Assembly: GCA_043818095.1 (NCBI GenBank)
Contig: JBDRGD010000026.1
Span: forward strand, 1 to 29,038
Reading direction: 5' to 3'
Length of the DNA stretch: 29,038 nt
Origin: JBDRGD01 sp043818095
GTDB taxonomy: Bacteria > Chloroflexota > Dehalococcoidia > Dehalococcoidales > RBG-16-60-22
Under the pieces are notes generated by a model, which searched no databases, was not told the origin of the DNA, and worked only from the letters and a program-made list of their open reading frames with translations. The position numbers were made by a program, and so were the translations under genes. Below are positions 14,860-22,362 of the stretch, one piece after another. Numbering within the stretch: the first letter of the stretch is position 1; every line of letters begins with the position of its first letter.

Positions 14860-14888
14860 ATTATACTAGATACGCGCGATAGCTTAAA
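14860..14888 (-). promoter_or_regulatory. Promoter candidate of the unknown-radical SAM-ThyA operon
   Basis: TATAAT (14865-14860, minus strand) lies 44 nt before the ATG of the first gene. Seventeen nt upstream is TTTAAG, a poor -35 (3 of 6). A small GGGG/CCCC palindrome (14840-14852) sits between promoter and gene. No U-tailed terminator for the preceding cimA gene is visible in this 115-nt gap. Confidence 0.45.
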
Positions 14889-14931
14889 GAGCCAGGGAGG
14901 TAAATGCTTGGGATTTTACGGAAACGGAGGC

Positions 14932-16557
14932 TCAGGCGGCAGGGTGTTTCAGCAGCCAGTATTCCAGGCTGTCGGCGAGGGCCAGCCAGCTGGCCTCGAT
15001 GATGTTCGTGGAGCTGCCTACGGTATGCCACTCTTCGGTCCCGTCGCTGGACTCGATGAGGACGCGCACCTGTGATTCCGTGCCCGTGCTCTCCTCCAGG
15101 ATACGCACCTTGTAGTCGACCAGCTTGACCTGGGAAAGGCTGGGATAAAACTGGAGGAGCGCCTTGCGCAGAGCGGCGTCCAGGGCATTCACCGGCCCGT
15201 TGCCTTCCGCGGCGGTGTGCATGATTTCCCCGCCGACGCGCACCTTGACGACCGCTTCCGAGAGCATTTCGCCGGTGATCCGGCGCGTCGAGGCGCGGCG
15301 CCGCTTTTCCACGACCACCATGAAGTCCACGAGCTCGAAGGGAGGTTTATATTCGAGCCGGGCATGGTGCAGCAGCAGCTCGAAGGAGGCTTCCGCATTC
15401 TCGTACTGGAAGCCGAGGCTCTCCAGCTGCTTGACCTGCTCCAGTATCTCTTTGACCTCTTTCCCTTCCTTCGGGAAAGTGATGCCCATCTCGCGCGCTT
15501 TCTGGATGATGTTTCTCCGGCCGGACAGCTCCGAGACGACGACCCTCTGGATGTTGCCCACCCGGGAGGGGTCGATGTGCTGGTAGCTTTCCGTCCACTT
15601 GCTCAGGGCGGAGACGTGCAGCCCGCCTTTATGGCTGAAAGCACTGCCGCCGACGTAGGGCGCATACGGGTCCGGGATGAGATTGGCCAGCTCTCCGACG
15701 TAGTGGGAGACTTCGGTCAGCTTGCCCAGCTGCTCCGCGGAAATGCAGTCGATGCCCATCTTGAGCTTCAGGGCGGGGATAATCGAGCAGAGATTGGCGT
15801 TCCCGCAACGCTCGCCGTAGCCGTTGATGGTCCCCTGCACGTGGGTGGCCCCGGCGCGCACCGCCGCCAGGGTGTTGGCGACGGCAAGTTCGGCGTCGTT
15901 GTGAGTATGAATGCCGATGGCGGCGCGGCTGATTCTCTTCGCGGCCCCGGTGGCCGCCGCTATCTCCTCGGGGAGTGTTCCGCCGTTGGTATCGCACAGC
16001 ACCAGGCACTCTGCCCCCGCTTCCGCCGCCACTTTCAGGACCTTTAACGAGTAGTCGGGGTCGAACTTATAGCCGTCGAAAAAGTGCTCGGCATCGAAGA
16101 AAACGGTAAAGCCCTTGCCTTTCAGGTAGCGGATGGAGTCGTCCGCCATTTTAAGGTTCTCGTCGAGAGTGGTCTCCAGCACCTGGGTCACCTGGAGTGC
16201 GGAGCTCTTACCGACCAGGGTAACGACCTTGCAGCCGGATTCTGACAGGGCGCGGATATTCTCGTCGTCGGCGGCCTTTATCCCCGGACGGCGGGTGCTG
16301 CCGAAAGCCACCAGTGTCGACCGGGACAGCTTGAGGGAACGGGCGCGCCGAAAGAAATCGGCGTCCTTGGGATTGGAGCCGGGCCAGCCCCCCTCGATGT
16401 AGTGGATACCGAGCTCGTCAAGTTTCTGGGCGATATGGAGCTTGTCCACCACCGAGAAAGAGATGCCCTCGCTCTGGGCTCCGTCACGCAGGGTCGTATC
16501 GTAAAGCTCTACCGCCGGCAATCTACCGCTTCCCAATTTCCCGGGCCACCAGTCCAC
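14932..16557 (-). CDS. cimA: (R)-citramalate synthase
   Basis: A 541-residue member of the HMGL-like/2-isopropylmalate synthase superfamily, of the longer citramalate-synthase type. The N-terminal TIM barrel starts with LYDTTLRDGAQSEG (about residues 18-31). It has metal ligands in IHTHNDAELAVAN (about 217-229) and the NGYGERCGNANL segment. The C-terminal 150 residues form the regulatory LeuA dimer domain that binds an amino-acid effector, isoleucine in this family. It condenses pyruvate with acetyl-CoA to citramalate, the first step of threonine-independent isoleucine synthesis, after which LeuCD and LeuB give 2-oxobutyrate. The start is taken as GTG 16557, which has GGGAG upstream and overlaps leuB by 35 nt; TTG codons slightly downstream are alternatives. 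It is the last gene of the branched-chain operon. Confidence 0.9.
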   Translation of the reverse strand: MDWWPGKLGSGRLPAVELYDTTLRDGAQSEGISFSVVDKLHIAQKLDELGIHYIEGGWPGSNPKDADFFRRARSLKLSRSTLVAFGSTRRPGIKAADDENIRALSESGCKVVTLVGKSSALQVTQVLETTLDENLKMADDSIRYLKGKGFTVFFDAEHFFDGYKFDPDYSLKVLKVAAEAGAECLVLCDTNGGTLPEEIAAATGAAKRISRAAIGIHTHNDAELAVANTLAAVRAGATHVQGTINGYGERCGNANLCSIIPALKLKMGIDCISAEQLGKLTEVSHYVGELANLIPDPYAPYVGGSAFSHKGGLHVSALSKWTESYQHIDPSRVGNIQRVVVSELSGRRNIIQKAREMGITFPKEGKEVKEILEQVKQLESLGFQYENAEASFELLLHHARLEYKPPFELVDFMVVVEKRRRASTRRITGEMLSEAVVKVRVGGEIMHTAAEGNGPVNALDAALRKALLQFYPSLSQVKLVDYKVRILEESTGTESQVRVLIESSDGTEEWHTVGSSTNIIEASWLALADSLEYWLLKHPAA

Positions 16558-17626
16558 CCATCTCCCGGGTGCCTACTTTCTGTTGACCCTTCCCTTCTCG
16601 CATTATATCATAAGTGCGGTAGCCGGCTCTGAGGACTCTCTCCACCGCTTTCTCGACCGCCGCCGCCTCTTTGGCCAGGCCGCAGGAATAACGCAGCAGC
16701 ATGGCGGCGCTGAGAATACTGGCGATGGGATTCGCCATGTCCAGTCCGGCACGGCGCGGGGCGCTGCCGTGAATCGGCTCGTAGAGGCCGAAGGTGCGGG
16801 CGCCGTCCTGGGGAATACCCGCCAGGCTGGCAGAAGGCAGCATCCCCATCGAGCCCGCCAGCATGGAAGCCTCGTCCGTGAGGATGTCTCCGAAGGTATT
16901 CTCCGTCACCAGGACATCGAAAGAGGTGGGGTTCTGGATAATGCGCATGGCGCAGGCGTCCACCAGCATGTGTTCCAGGGTGACATCGGGGTAGTCCGCG
17001 GCGACCTCCATGGCGACCTGCCGCCAGAGCCGGGAAGACTCCAGGACGTTAGCCTTATCCACGGAGATAAGCCTTTTCTGCCGGCGCCGCGCCAGTTCCA
17101 TACCCACCCGGACAATACGGTCGATTTCCTGCTCGGTGTAGGCCATCGTGTCCACGGCCCGCCTTCCGCGGGATGTGCTCCACCGTTTTTTCGGCTTACC
17201 GAAGTAGAGACCCCCTGTCAGCTCCCGCACAAAGATAAAATCGGCCCCCCGGACGACGTCCGGTTTCAGGTTCGTGTTGTTCACCAGCATGGGGAAGACC
17301 TTGACGGGGCGCAGGTTGGCGAAAAGCCCCAGCTTCTTACGCAGCGCCAGCAGGCCGTCCTCAGGTCGGGTCTTCGCCTGGGGGTCGTCCCACTTGGGAC
17401 CACCGACGGCGCCCAGCAGGACGGCATCGCTGCGGCGGCAGGTCTTGAGCGTCTCCTCCGCCAGCGCCGTTCCCTGCTCATCGATGGCGATACCGCCGAT
17501 AAGTCCCGGAAACGTCTCGAACTTGTGCCCGAATTTCCCCGCCACGGCCTGGAGGACCTTGACTGCTTCCCCGGTTACCTCGGGGCCTACCCCGTCGCCC
17601 GCCAGCACGGTAATTTTAAACTTCAT
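16523..17626 (-). CDS. leuB: 3-isopropylmalate dehydrogenase
   Basis: A 367-residue NAD-dependent beta-decarboxylating dehydrogenase. It starts with ITVLAGDGVGPEV and has GAVGGPKWD near 75. FANLRPVKVFP carries the substrate Arg residues, followed by FVRELTGGLYFG near 133-144. The Mg-binding Asp residues lie in MLVDACAMRI and TENTFGDILTDEASMLAGSMGMLPSASL. The NAD loop is EPIHGSAP. It oxidises and decarboxylates 3-isopropylmalate in leucine synthesis, and probably the 3-methylmalate made from citramalate in this pathway. ATG 17626 lies 3 nt after the leuD stop, and its 3' end overlaps cimA. Length and motifs are normal. Confidence 0.95.
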   Translation of the reverse strand: MKFKITVLAGDGVGPEVTGEAVKVLQAVAGKFGHKFETFPGLIGGIAIDEQGTALAEETLKTCRRSDAVLLGAVGGPKWDDPQAKTRPEDGLLALRKKLGLFANLRPVKVFPMLVNNTNLKPDVVRGADFIFVRELTGGLYFGKPKKRWSTSRGRRAVDTMAYTEQEIDRIVRVGMELARRRQKRLISVDKANVLESSRLWRQVAMEVAADYPDVTLEHMLVDACAMRIIQNPTSFDVLVTENTFGDILTDEASMLAGSMGMLPSASLAGIPQDGARTFGLYEPIHGSAPRRAGLDMANPIASILSAAMLLRYSCGLAKEAAAVEKAVERVLRAGYRTYDIMREGKGQQKVGTREMGGLVAREIGKR

Positions 17627-17629
17627 CGG

Positions 17630-18133
17630 CTATTTTCCTTTGTTCTCCAGTCTCTGCCGGGTGTATTCGATAAGCCCGCCCGCGGTAATCAGCTCCGCCA
17701 TGAAATCGGGATAGGGCTTCGCGATAAACACCTGGCCGGTAGTCGTATTTTTGATTTCGCCACGGGTAAGGTCAATCTCCAGCGCGTCGCCCGCGCTGGT
17801 ATTCTGCACGGCGTCCTCGCATTCCAGCAGCGGCAGGCCGATGTTGATGGCGTTGCGGAAGAAGATACGGGCGAAGCTCCCCGCAATCACGCAGGACACC
17901 CCGGCGGCTTTAATCGCCAGCGGGGCATGCTCCCGCGAGGACCCGCAGCCGAAATTGGTCGTCGCCATGATGATGTCGCCCGGCTGCACCGCCTTCACGA
18001 AGTCGGCATCGATATCCTCCATGCAGTGCTGCGCCAGCTCCCGCGCCCCGGATACGTTCAGGTAACGCGCCGGGATGATGACGTCCGTGTTCACGTCCGC
18101 GCCGTATTTGAATACTTTGCCTTTGAGAATCAT
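17630..18133 (-). CDS. leuD: 3-isopropylmalate dehydratase small subunit
   Basis: A 167-residue small (swivel) subunit of the archaeal-like LeuD type. KVFKYGADVNTDVIIPARYL is at the N-terminus, and GCGSSREHAPLAIKAAG (about 62-78) carries the substrate-binding loop. FFRNAINIGLPLLEC follows. With LeuC it isomerises 2- to 3-isopropylmalate and also citramalate to 3-methylmalate. The start is ATG 18133 with AGCAGGA upstream. Instead of following leuC directly it is separated from it by 1.27 kb carrying four small foreign-looking elements. A sequence resembling its own first 45 nt recurs upstream of hicA. Confidence 0.95.
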   Translation of the reverse strand: MILKGKVFKYGADVNTDVIIPARYLNVSGARELAQHCMEDIDADFVKAVQPGDIIMATTNFGCGSSREHAPLAIKAAGVSCVIAGSFARIFFRNAINIGLPLLECEDAVQNTSAGDALEIDLTRGEIKNTTTGQVFIAKPYPDFMAELITAGGLIEYTRQRLENKGK

Positions 18134-18177
18134 GATTTTTCCTGCTTTAGAGTTTACTAAGACTCGAAGCTTTCTAC

Positions 18178-18387
18178 TTAGACCTCTACGTACTCAGTAA
18201 ATGAGGCGGGTTCGGGTAAAGGCAAGCCATCTTTTACAAGTCCTTCCAGATGGAAGCTGATAGCTTCTTTAATGTTCTCTTCCACCTCTTTACGGGTCTT
18301 TCCTGTAGCGATACATCCCGGTATATCTGGAGAATAAGCGGAGTAATTCTTGCCACCCTTTTCAAAGATAACCAGATATTTATACAT
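18178..18387 (-). CDS. hicB: HicB-family antitoxin
   Basis: A 69-residue protein with the HicB fold: an N-terminal strand YLVIFEKGGKNYSAYSPDIPGCIATGKTRKEVEENIKEAISFHLEG and a short tail. The SPDxPGC...G.T..E...N..EAI pattern is the family signature. It lacks the C-terminal helix-turn-helix or ribbon-helix-helix domain of longer HicB proteins, so it may neutralise HicA without binding DNA itself. GGAGT precedes the ATG by 6 nt. The gene begins 4 nt after hicA stops, the usual toxin-first order. It lies 44 nt upstream of leuD inside the leu operon, in AT-richer DNA. Confidence 0.9.
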   Translation of the reverse strand: MYKYLVIFEKGGKNYSAYSPDIPGCIATGKTRKEVEENIKEAISFHLEGLVKDGLPLPEPASFTEYVEV

Positions 18388-18391
18388 GATG

Positions 18392-18580
18392 TTACTCCTT
18401 CAGCTTTGCCTGCTTTAGGATGCTATTCAGCGTCCCCGGTGCTAACTCATGATTGGGATTACCCGCAATGGTAACGCGCCCTGGTTTGGTTGGATGTTTG
18501 TATTGGCGGTGACTACCGCGAATGGCAACAATATACCAGCCGTCATCCTCAATCATCCTGATTATATCACGAACCTTCAT
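18392..18580 (-). CDS. hicA: HicA-family mRNA interferase toxin
   Basis: A 62-residue double-stranded-RNA-binding-like toxin. MKVRDIIRMIEDDGW begins the fold; the catalytic His is His24 in RGSHRQYKHP, followed by VTIAGNPNHELAPGTLNSILKQA. These match the YcfA/HicA family, which cleaves mRNA and is held in check by HicB. The ribosome binding site before ATG 18580 is weak. It is paired with hicB (4-nt gap). Transcription through the leu operon would express it, unless a local promoter exists in the 97 nt upstream; none is clear. Confidence 0.9.
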   Translation of the reverse strand: MKVRDIIRMIEDDGWYIVAIRGSHRQYKHPTKPGRVTIAGNPNHELAPGTLNSILKQAKLKE

Positions 18581-18599
18581 AAAGGTTGTTTACCAACCC

Positions 18600-18644
18600 C
18601 TCACCCTTATGCCGTATTTATAGACTTTCACTTTGAGCAATTAT
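18600..18644 (-). pseudogene. Probable relic of the leuD 5' end
   Basis: Read on the minus strand from 18644, this stretch aligns with the first 42 nt of leuD (from 18133): about 30 of 43 columns match, with one inserted base. The core CTCAAA..AAAGT.T..AAATACGGC is nearly continuous. A GGGGGA ribosome-site-like run precedes it and the start codon reads ATA. In one frame it encodes LLKVKVYKYG against the leuD ILKGKVFKYG, then stops. It suggests that the hicAB insertion split or duplicated the leuD start. The short length leaves chance likeness possible. Confidence 0.45.
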
Positions 18645-18677
18645 TCCCCCTATCTCCTAGACGAGCATTCAATAGAG

Positions 18678-18893
18678 CTACCACTCAAGACGAGCCGTGC
18701 CTCCAGATTTTTTCCCCTTAATGCCACAATATGCTATAGACCTACTACACTTGGGGCAACTTTTCTTTCCGTGATTAATGACACCACTTACAATAAATAT
18801 TTTCTCACAATGAGGACACTTGAAAGCTGCATTGTTACCTTCCCAGTCTTCGTCATGACCAAGATTGTGCGGGTCAAGTTTCTTAATTGGCAT
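18678..18893 (-). CDS. Small zinc-ribbon protein
   Basis: A 71-residue basic protein from ATG 18893, with GGAGG 9 nt upstream. It has two CxxC pairs, Cys26/Cys29 (KCPHCEK) and Cys46/Cys49 (SCPKCSR), 16 residues apart, as in a zinc ribbon or rubredoxin-like knuckle; Cys56 is extra. The N-terminus is polar (PIKKLDPHNLGHDEDWEGN) and the tail Lys/Gly-rich. Such proteins often bind nucleic acid or a partner protein, but no specific family is recognised. It lies 24 nt after the MGMT-like gene and before the hicAB pair, inside the leu operon insertion. Confidence 0.7.
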   Translation of the reverse strand: MPIKKLDPHNLGHDEDWEGNNAAFKCPHCEKIFIVSGVINHGKKSCPKCSRSIAYCGIKGKKSGGTARLEW

Positions 18894-18917
18894 AATTTAT
18901 TCCTCCCCTCTCAACAC

Positions 18918-19394
18918 TCACAACTCCACCAGCTTCGCTTCCCAGTCCTGCACCCGCTTCGGTTTCCCGGCTTTATCCGTCTCTATCGTGTGCCCTTCCG
19001 CTTCCAGCTTCGCCGCCTGCGCTTCCACGCCGCCGGGATACTTCACGTTAAGCTCCCCGCCCGACTTGAGGGTGCGCCAGTAAGGGGTGACGTCCTGCCC
19101 GCCCTCGGCGGCAGCCTCCTCGGCAGCGCGCGCCGCGATGCCGGCAAAGATGCCGGTGGTTATCGGTCAGCCGAAGCTGGCATGGTGTTGCTGCGCCAGT
19201 ATCACGCGTATCTGGTTTATCGTGATGAGCCTGCCCGCCGGGACACTCTTCATAATGGCATCCACTTCCCTTGGGGCGGGGATAACGCACGTTCCCGTGC
19301 CCCATTTCCGGCTCATCTTCTCGTTGACTTCAACGACGCGCGGCAGACCCTGGTTTTCCTGCAGCTTTTCCTGCCAGCTTTTCCGCATCTTCAC
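18918..19394 (-). pseudogene. MGMT/alkyltransferase-like gene interrupted by an in-frame TGA
   Basis: The frame runs from GTG 19394 (GAGGAGG 5 nt upstream, 11 nt after leuC) to TGA 18918, 159 codons, with a single TGA at codon 76 (19169-19167). On both sides the protein is well preserved. Before it: SWQEKLQENQGLPRVV, GTGTCVIPAPREVDAIMKSVP and ITINQIRVILAQQHHASFG. After it: PITTGIFAGIAARAAEE, DVTPYWRTLKSGGELNVKYPGG and EAQAAKLEAEGHTI. This fits small MGMT-family or alkyltransferase-like proteins in which the acceptor PCHR is PYWR here. From memory, relatives carry Cys at the TGA site (GCPITTGIF), so the change is TGC or TGT to TGA. A recent nonsense mutation, a sequence error or selenocysteine are the options. 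A 6-bp hairpin (19141-19156) follows the TGA but its loop lacks the G expected of a bacterial SECIS. Confidence 0.7.
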
Positions 19395-19405
19395 GGCAGC
19401 CCTCC

Positions 19406-20662
19406 TCAGATATCTTCCGGGCTGATAATCCTGCCCGCCACGGCGCTGGCGGCGGCCACAGCGGGATTCGCCAGGTAGACCTCGGACTTGGGGTGTCCCA
19501 TCCTGCCCACGAAGTTGCGGTTGGTGGTGGAGATGCAGCGCTCGCCTTCCGCCAGGACGCCCATGTATCCGCCCAGGCATGGGCCGCAGGTGGGCGTGCT
19601 GACGGCGGCGCCGGCGCGGATAAAGACCTCGATAAGCCCCTCCACCATCGCGTCGAGATACACCTGTTGCGAACCCGGGATGATGATGCAGCGCACGTTC
19701 GGATTTATCCTTCTCTTTTTCAGCACCTGGGCGGCGAGGCGCAGGTCGTCGAGCCTGCCGTTGGTGCAGCTGCCGATGACCGCCTGGTCGATAGCTACGT
19801 CCCCTACCTGGCGGACGGGTTTGACGTTCGCCGGGGAGTGCGGCAGGGCTACCTGCGGCTCAATCGCGGAGACATCGTATTCGACAATTCTTTCGCACTC
19901 GCCGTCCCCTTCCCGCTCGTCGTCATAGACCAGGTAAGACCGTTTGGCCTTCGGTTTTATGTAAAGCTGCGTCTTGTTGTCGACGCGGAAGATGCCCGCC
20001 TTCCCGCCGGCCTCAATCGCCATGTTCGCCATGGTGAAACGCCCGTCCATGGAAAGCTCGACGACCGCGTCACCGGTGAACTCCATGGACGCGTAAAGCG
20101 CGCCGTCCACGCCGATGTCACCGATGGTATAAAGGATGAGGTCTTTACCCCCCACCCATTTCGGCAGTTCGCCGTGGTAGATGAACTTGATGGTCGGCGG
20201 CACTTTCATCCAGATGTCCCCGGTGGCCATCGCAGCGGCGATGTCCGTGGAACCCATGCCGGTGGAGAAAGCCCCCAGCGCGCCGTAGGTGCAGGTATGA
20301 GAATCGGCGCCGATGACCACGTCACCGGGCAGCACCAGCCCCTGTTCCGGCAGCAGGACGTGCTCGATGCCCATCTGCCCCACCTCGAAGTAGTTGATGC
20401 CCTGCTCCCGGCAGAACTCCCGCATAAATTTGACCTGTTCCGCGGAGGCGATGTCCTTATTCGGGGAAAAGTGGTCGGGCACCATCACGATACGCGACGG
20501 GTCGAAGACCTTGCTTACCCCCAGGCGGCGGAACTCCTTGATGGCGAGGGGCGCGGTGATATCGTTCGCCAGGATGAGGTCCACGTGGACATTCACGAAC
20601 TCACCCGGGGATACTTCCTCACGGTCCGTATGCACCGCCAGTATTTGCGTCGCTAAAGTCAA
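19406..20662 (-). CDS. leuC: 3-isopropylmalate dehydratase large subunit
   Basis: A 418-residue aconitase-family protein of the shorter archaeal/HacA-like LeuC type. Motifs: ADSHTCTYGALGAFSTGMGSTDIA (about 120-143), GSCTNGR (near 300) and STPTCGPCLGGYMG (near 360). The last two supply the three Cys ligands of the [4Fe-4S] cluster. NRNFVGRMGHPKSEVYLANPAVAAASAVAG closes the active site. It forms the isomerase with LeuD for leucine synthesis and the citramalate route to isoleucine. The start is TTG 20662, supported by GGGAGG upstream and by the N-terminal sequence TLATQILAVHTDREEV. It follows leuA by 36 nt. Confidence 0.95.
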   Translation of the reverse strand: MTLATQILAVHTDREEVSPGEFVNVHVDLILANDITAPLAIKEFRRLGVSKVFDPSRIVMVPDHFSPNKDIASAEQVKFMREFCREQGINYFEVGQMGIEHVLLPEQGLVLPGDVVIGADSHTCTYGALGAFSTGMGSTDIAAAMATGDIWMKVPPTIKFIYHGELPKWVGGKDLILYTIGDIGVDGALYASMEFTGDAVVELSMDGRFTMANMAIEAGGKAGIFRVDNKTQLYIKPKAKRSYLVYDDEREGDGECERIVEYDVSAIEPQVALPHSPANVKPVRQVGDVAIDQAVIGSCTNGRLDDLRLAAQVLKKRRINPNVRCIIIPGSQQVYLDAMVEGLIEVFIRAGAAVSTPTCGPCLGGYMGVLAEGERCISTTNRNFVGRMGHPKSEVYLANPAVAAASAVAGRIISPEDI

Positions 20663-20698
20663 GATTTCCCTCCCTTAAGCTAGCGTCGGTTCCGGTGC

Positions 20699-22225
20699 TT
20701 ACCCGGACCCGGATTTCTTTTTAGCGCCGATCAGGCGGTTGAGCGCATTCATGTAAGCCTTGGCGCTGGCGACGATGATGTCCGTGTCCGCGCCGCGCCC
20801 GGTATAGGTTATGCCATCGCTCTCGATGCGGATGAGGACTTCACCGATGGCGTCGATACCCTCGGTCACCGATTTCACGGTGAACTCCGTCAGCGAGTTC
20901 CTCACGTTGACGATGCGGTTGATGGCTTTATAAACGGCGTCCACCGGGCCGGTGCCCAGGGCGGCATCCGCAATCGCTTTCCCTCCGGGACCGATGAGCC
21001 TGATGGCGGCCGTGGGCACGCCGCGGTCACCACAGGTCACCTGCAGGCGGTCCAGGTGGTAGACCTCGGAGACGGTACGCCGCTCTTCCGCCACCAGCGA
21101 TTCGATATCGCGGTCAGTAACGTCCTTTTTCTTGTCCGCCAGCTCTTTGAAGGCGGTGAAAGCGCGGTTGAAGTTGTCGTCGTCCAGGCCGTAGCCCAGT
21201 TCGGAAAGCCTTTCCCGGAAGGCGTGCCGCCCGCTCAGTTTGCCCAGCACCAGGCTGCTGGAGGGTAGCCCCACGTCACGGGGGTTCATGATTTCATAGG
21301 TGATGGGCATCTTGATGACGCCGTCCTGGTGAATCCCGGACTCGTGCCGGAAGGCATTCGCCCCGACGATGGCCTTGTTCGGCTGCACGGCAAAACCGGT
21401 CAACTCGCTGACCATGCGGCTTATCTTGTATATCTGCCTGGTATCGATGCCGGTGGTCAGTTGATAGGCGTCCTGCCGCGTCCTCAGAGCCATCACAATT
21501 TCTTCCATGGACGCGTTGCCCGCCCTCTCCCCGATGCCGTTGATAGTGCATTCCACCTGCCGGGCGCCCCGCCGGATGGCCTCCAGGCTGTTGGCCACCG
21601 CCAGACCGAGGTCGTTATGACAGTGGGCGCTGATGACCGCTTTCCCGATGTTGGGCACCTTCTTGGCAATGCCTTCGATGAAGTCGCCGAACTCTCCGGG
21701 CACGGCATAGCCCACCGTATCCGGCAGGTTCACCGTCGTCGCGCCGGCGTCAATCACCGCCTCGAGTATCTGGTGGATATACGCCGGTTCCGCCCGGCTG
21801 GAGTCCATCGGCGAGAACTCGACGTCGTCGGTATACTGCTTCGCCCGGGCGACCATGTCACGCGCCATCTGCAGGATTTCCTGGCGGGACTTCTTCAGCT
21901 GGTGCATCAGGTGAATGTCTGACGCGGAAAGGAAAATGTGAATGCGGGGCCTTTTTGCCCCCTTGACCGCCGCCCACGCATGGTCAACGTCGTCCGGATG
22001 CGCCCTGCCCAGCGCGCAGATAACGGGGCGTTTTATCTCCTGGGCGATGCGCTGCACCGCCTCAAAGTCGCCTGGAGAGCTCGCCGGGAAACCGGCTTCG
22101 ATGACGTCAACCCCCAGCTTTTCCAGTTGCCGAGCGATTTCCAGCTTTTCCTGAATGTTTAGGGTGCCACCCGCCGCCTGTTCTCCGTCGCGCAGGGTGG
22201 TGTCAAAGATGATAACCTTGTCCAT
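20699..22225 (-). CDS. leuA: 2-isopropylmalate synthase
   Basis: A 508-residue protein with an N-terminal catalytic TIM barrel beginning IFDTTLRDGEQAAGG (residues 6-20). The metal ligands are in SAHCHNDLGLAVANSLEA (about 202-219). NGIGERAGNASMEE and the linker HESGIHQDGV follow, and the C-terminal domain (about 390-500) binds leucine for feedback control. It condenses 2-oxoisovalerate with acetyl-CoA, the committed step of leucine synthesis. ATG 22225 has GAGGAGG 7 nt upstream. A 163-nt gap with promoter and hairpins separates it from ilvC, the largest internal gap of the operon except for the hicAB island. Confidence 0.96.
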   Translation of the reverse strand: MDKVIIFDTTLRDGEQAAGGTLNIQEKLEIARQLEKLGVDVIEAGFPASSPGDFEAVQRIAQEIKRPVICALGRAHPDDVDHAWAAVKGAKRPRIHIFLSASDIHLMHQLKKSRQEILQMARDMVARAKQYTDDVEFSPMDSSRAEPAYIHQILEAVIDAGATTVNLPDTVGYAVPGEFGDFIEGIAKKVPNIGKAVISAHCHNDLGLAVANSLEAIRRGARQVECTINGIGERAGNASMEEIVMALRTRQDAYQLTTGIDTRQIYKISRMVSELTGFAVQPNKAIVGANAFRHESGIHQDGVIKMPITYEIMNPRDVGLPSSSLVLGKLSGRHAFRERLSELGYGLDDDNFNRAFTAFKELADKKKDVTDRDIESLVAEERRTVSEVYHLDRLQVTCGDRGVPTAAIRLIGPGGKAIADAALGTGPVDAVYKAINRIVNVRNSLTEFTVKSVTEGIDAIGEVLIRIESDGITYTGRGADTDIIVASAKAYMNALNRLIGAKKKSGSG

Positions 22226-22239
22226 GTATGTTCCTCCTC

Positions 22240-22351
22240 GGGAGAATTAACTCAAGACAAAACCACCGGTTCCCCTCTCCGTCATACCTGGAGAGGGGCA
22301 GGTAAGGATGAGCTTGATTCTCCCCGCTAATGAGGAACGCTGGTAATGCAT
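22240..22351 (-). promoter_or_regulatory. Structured leader of leuA with a short Leu/Ile-containing reading frame
   Basis: The leader holds a perfect 9-bp hairpin (22272-22280 with 22290-22298, 9-nt loop). An outer 8-bp pairing is also possible between 22240-22247 and 22317-22324, whose 22240 arm lies next to the leuA ribosome site. A 34-codon frame (ATG 22351 to TAA 22247) contains IKLIL just before the hairpin. This is the layout of a leader-peptide attenuator. No U-run follows the hairpin, so control of translation or RNA stability fits better than termination. Confidence 0.45.
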
Positions 22352-22362
22352 GGCTGTCTCGT

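Noticed and set aside
19141..19169. SECIS element making the TGA at 19167-19169 selenocysteine
   Set aside because: A 6-bp hairpin lies 11 nt downstream, but the loop is UCUU and has no G in the first positions. Not accepted without evidence of selenocysteine machinery; kept as a finding only.
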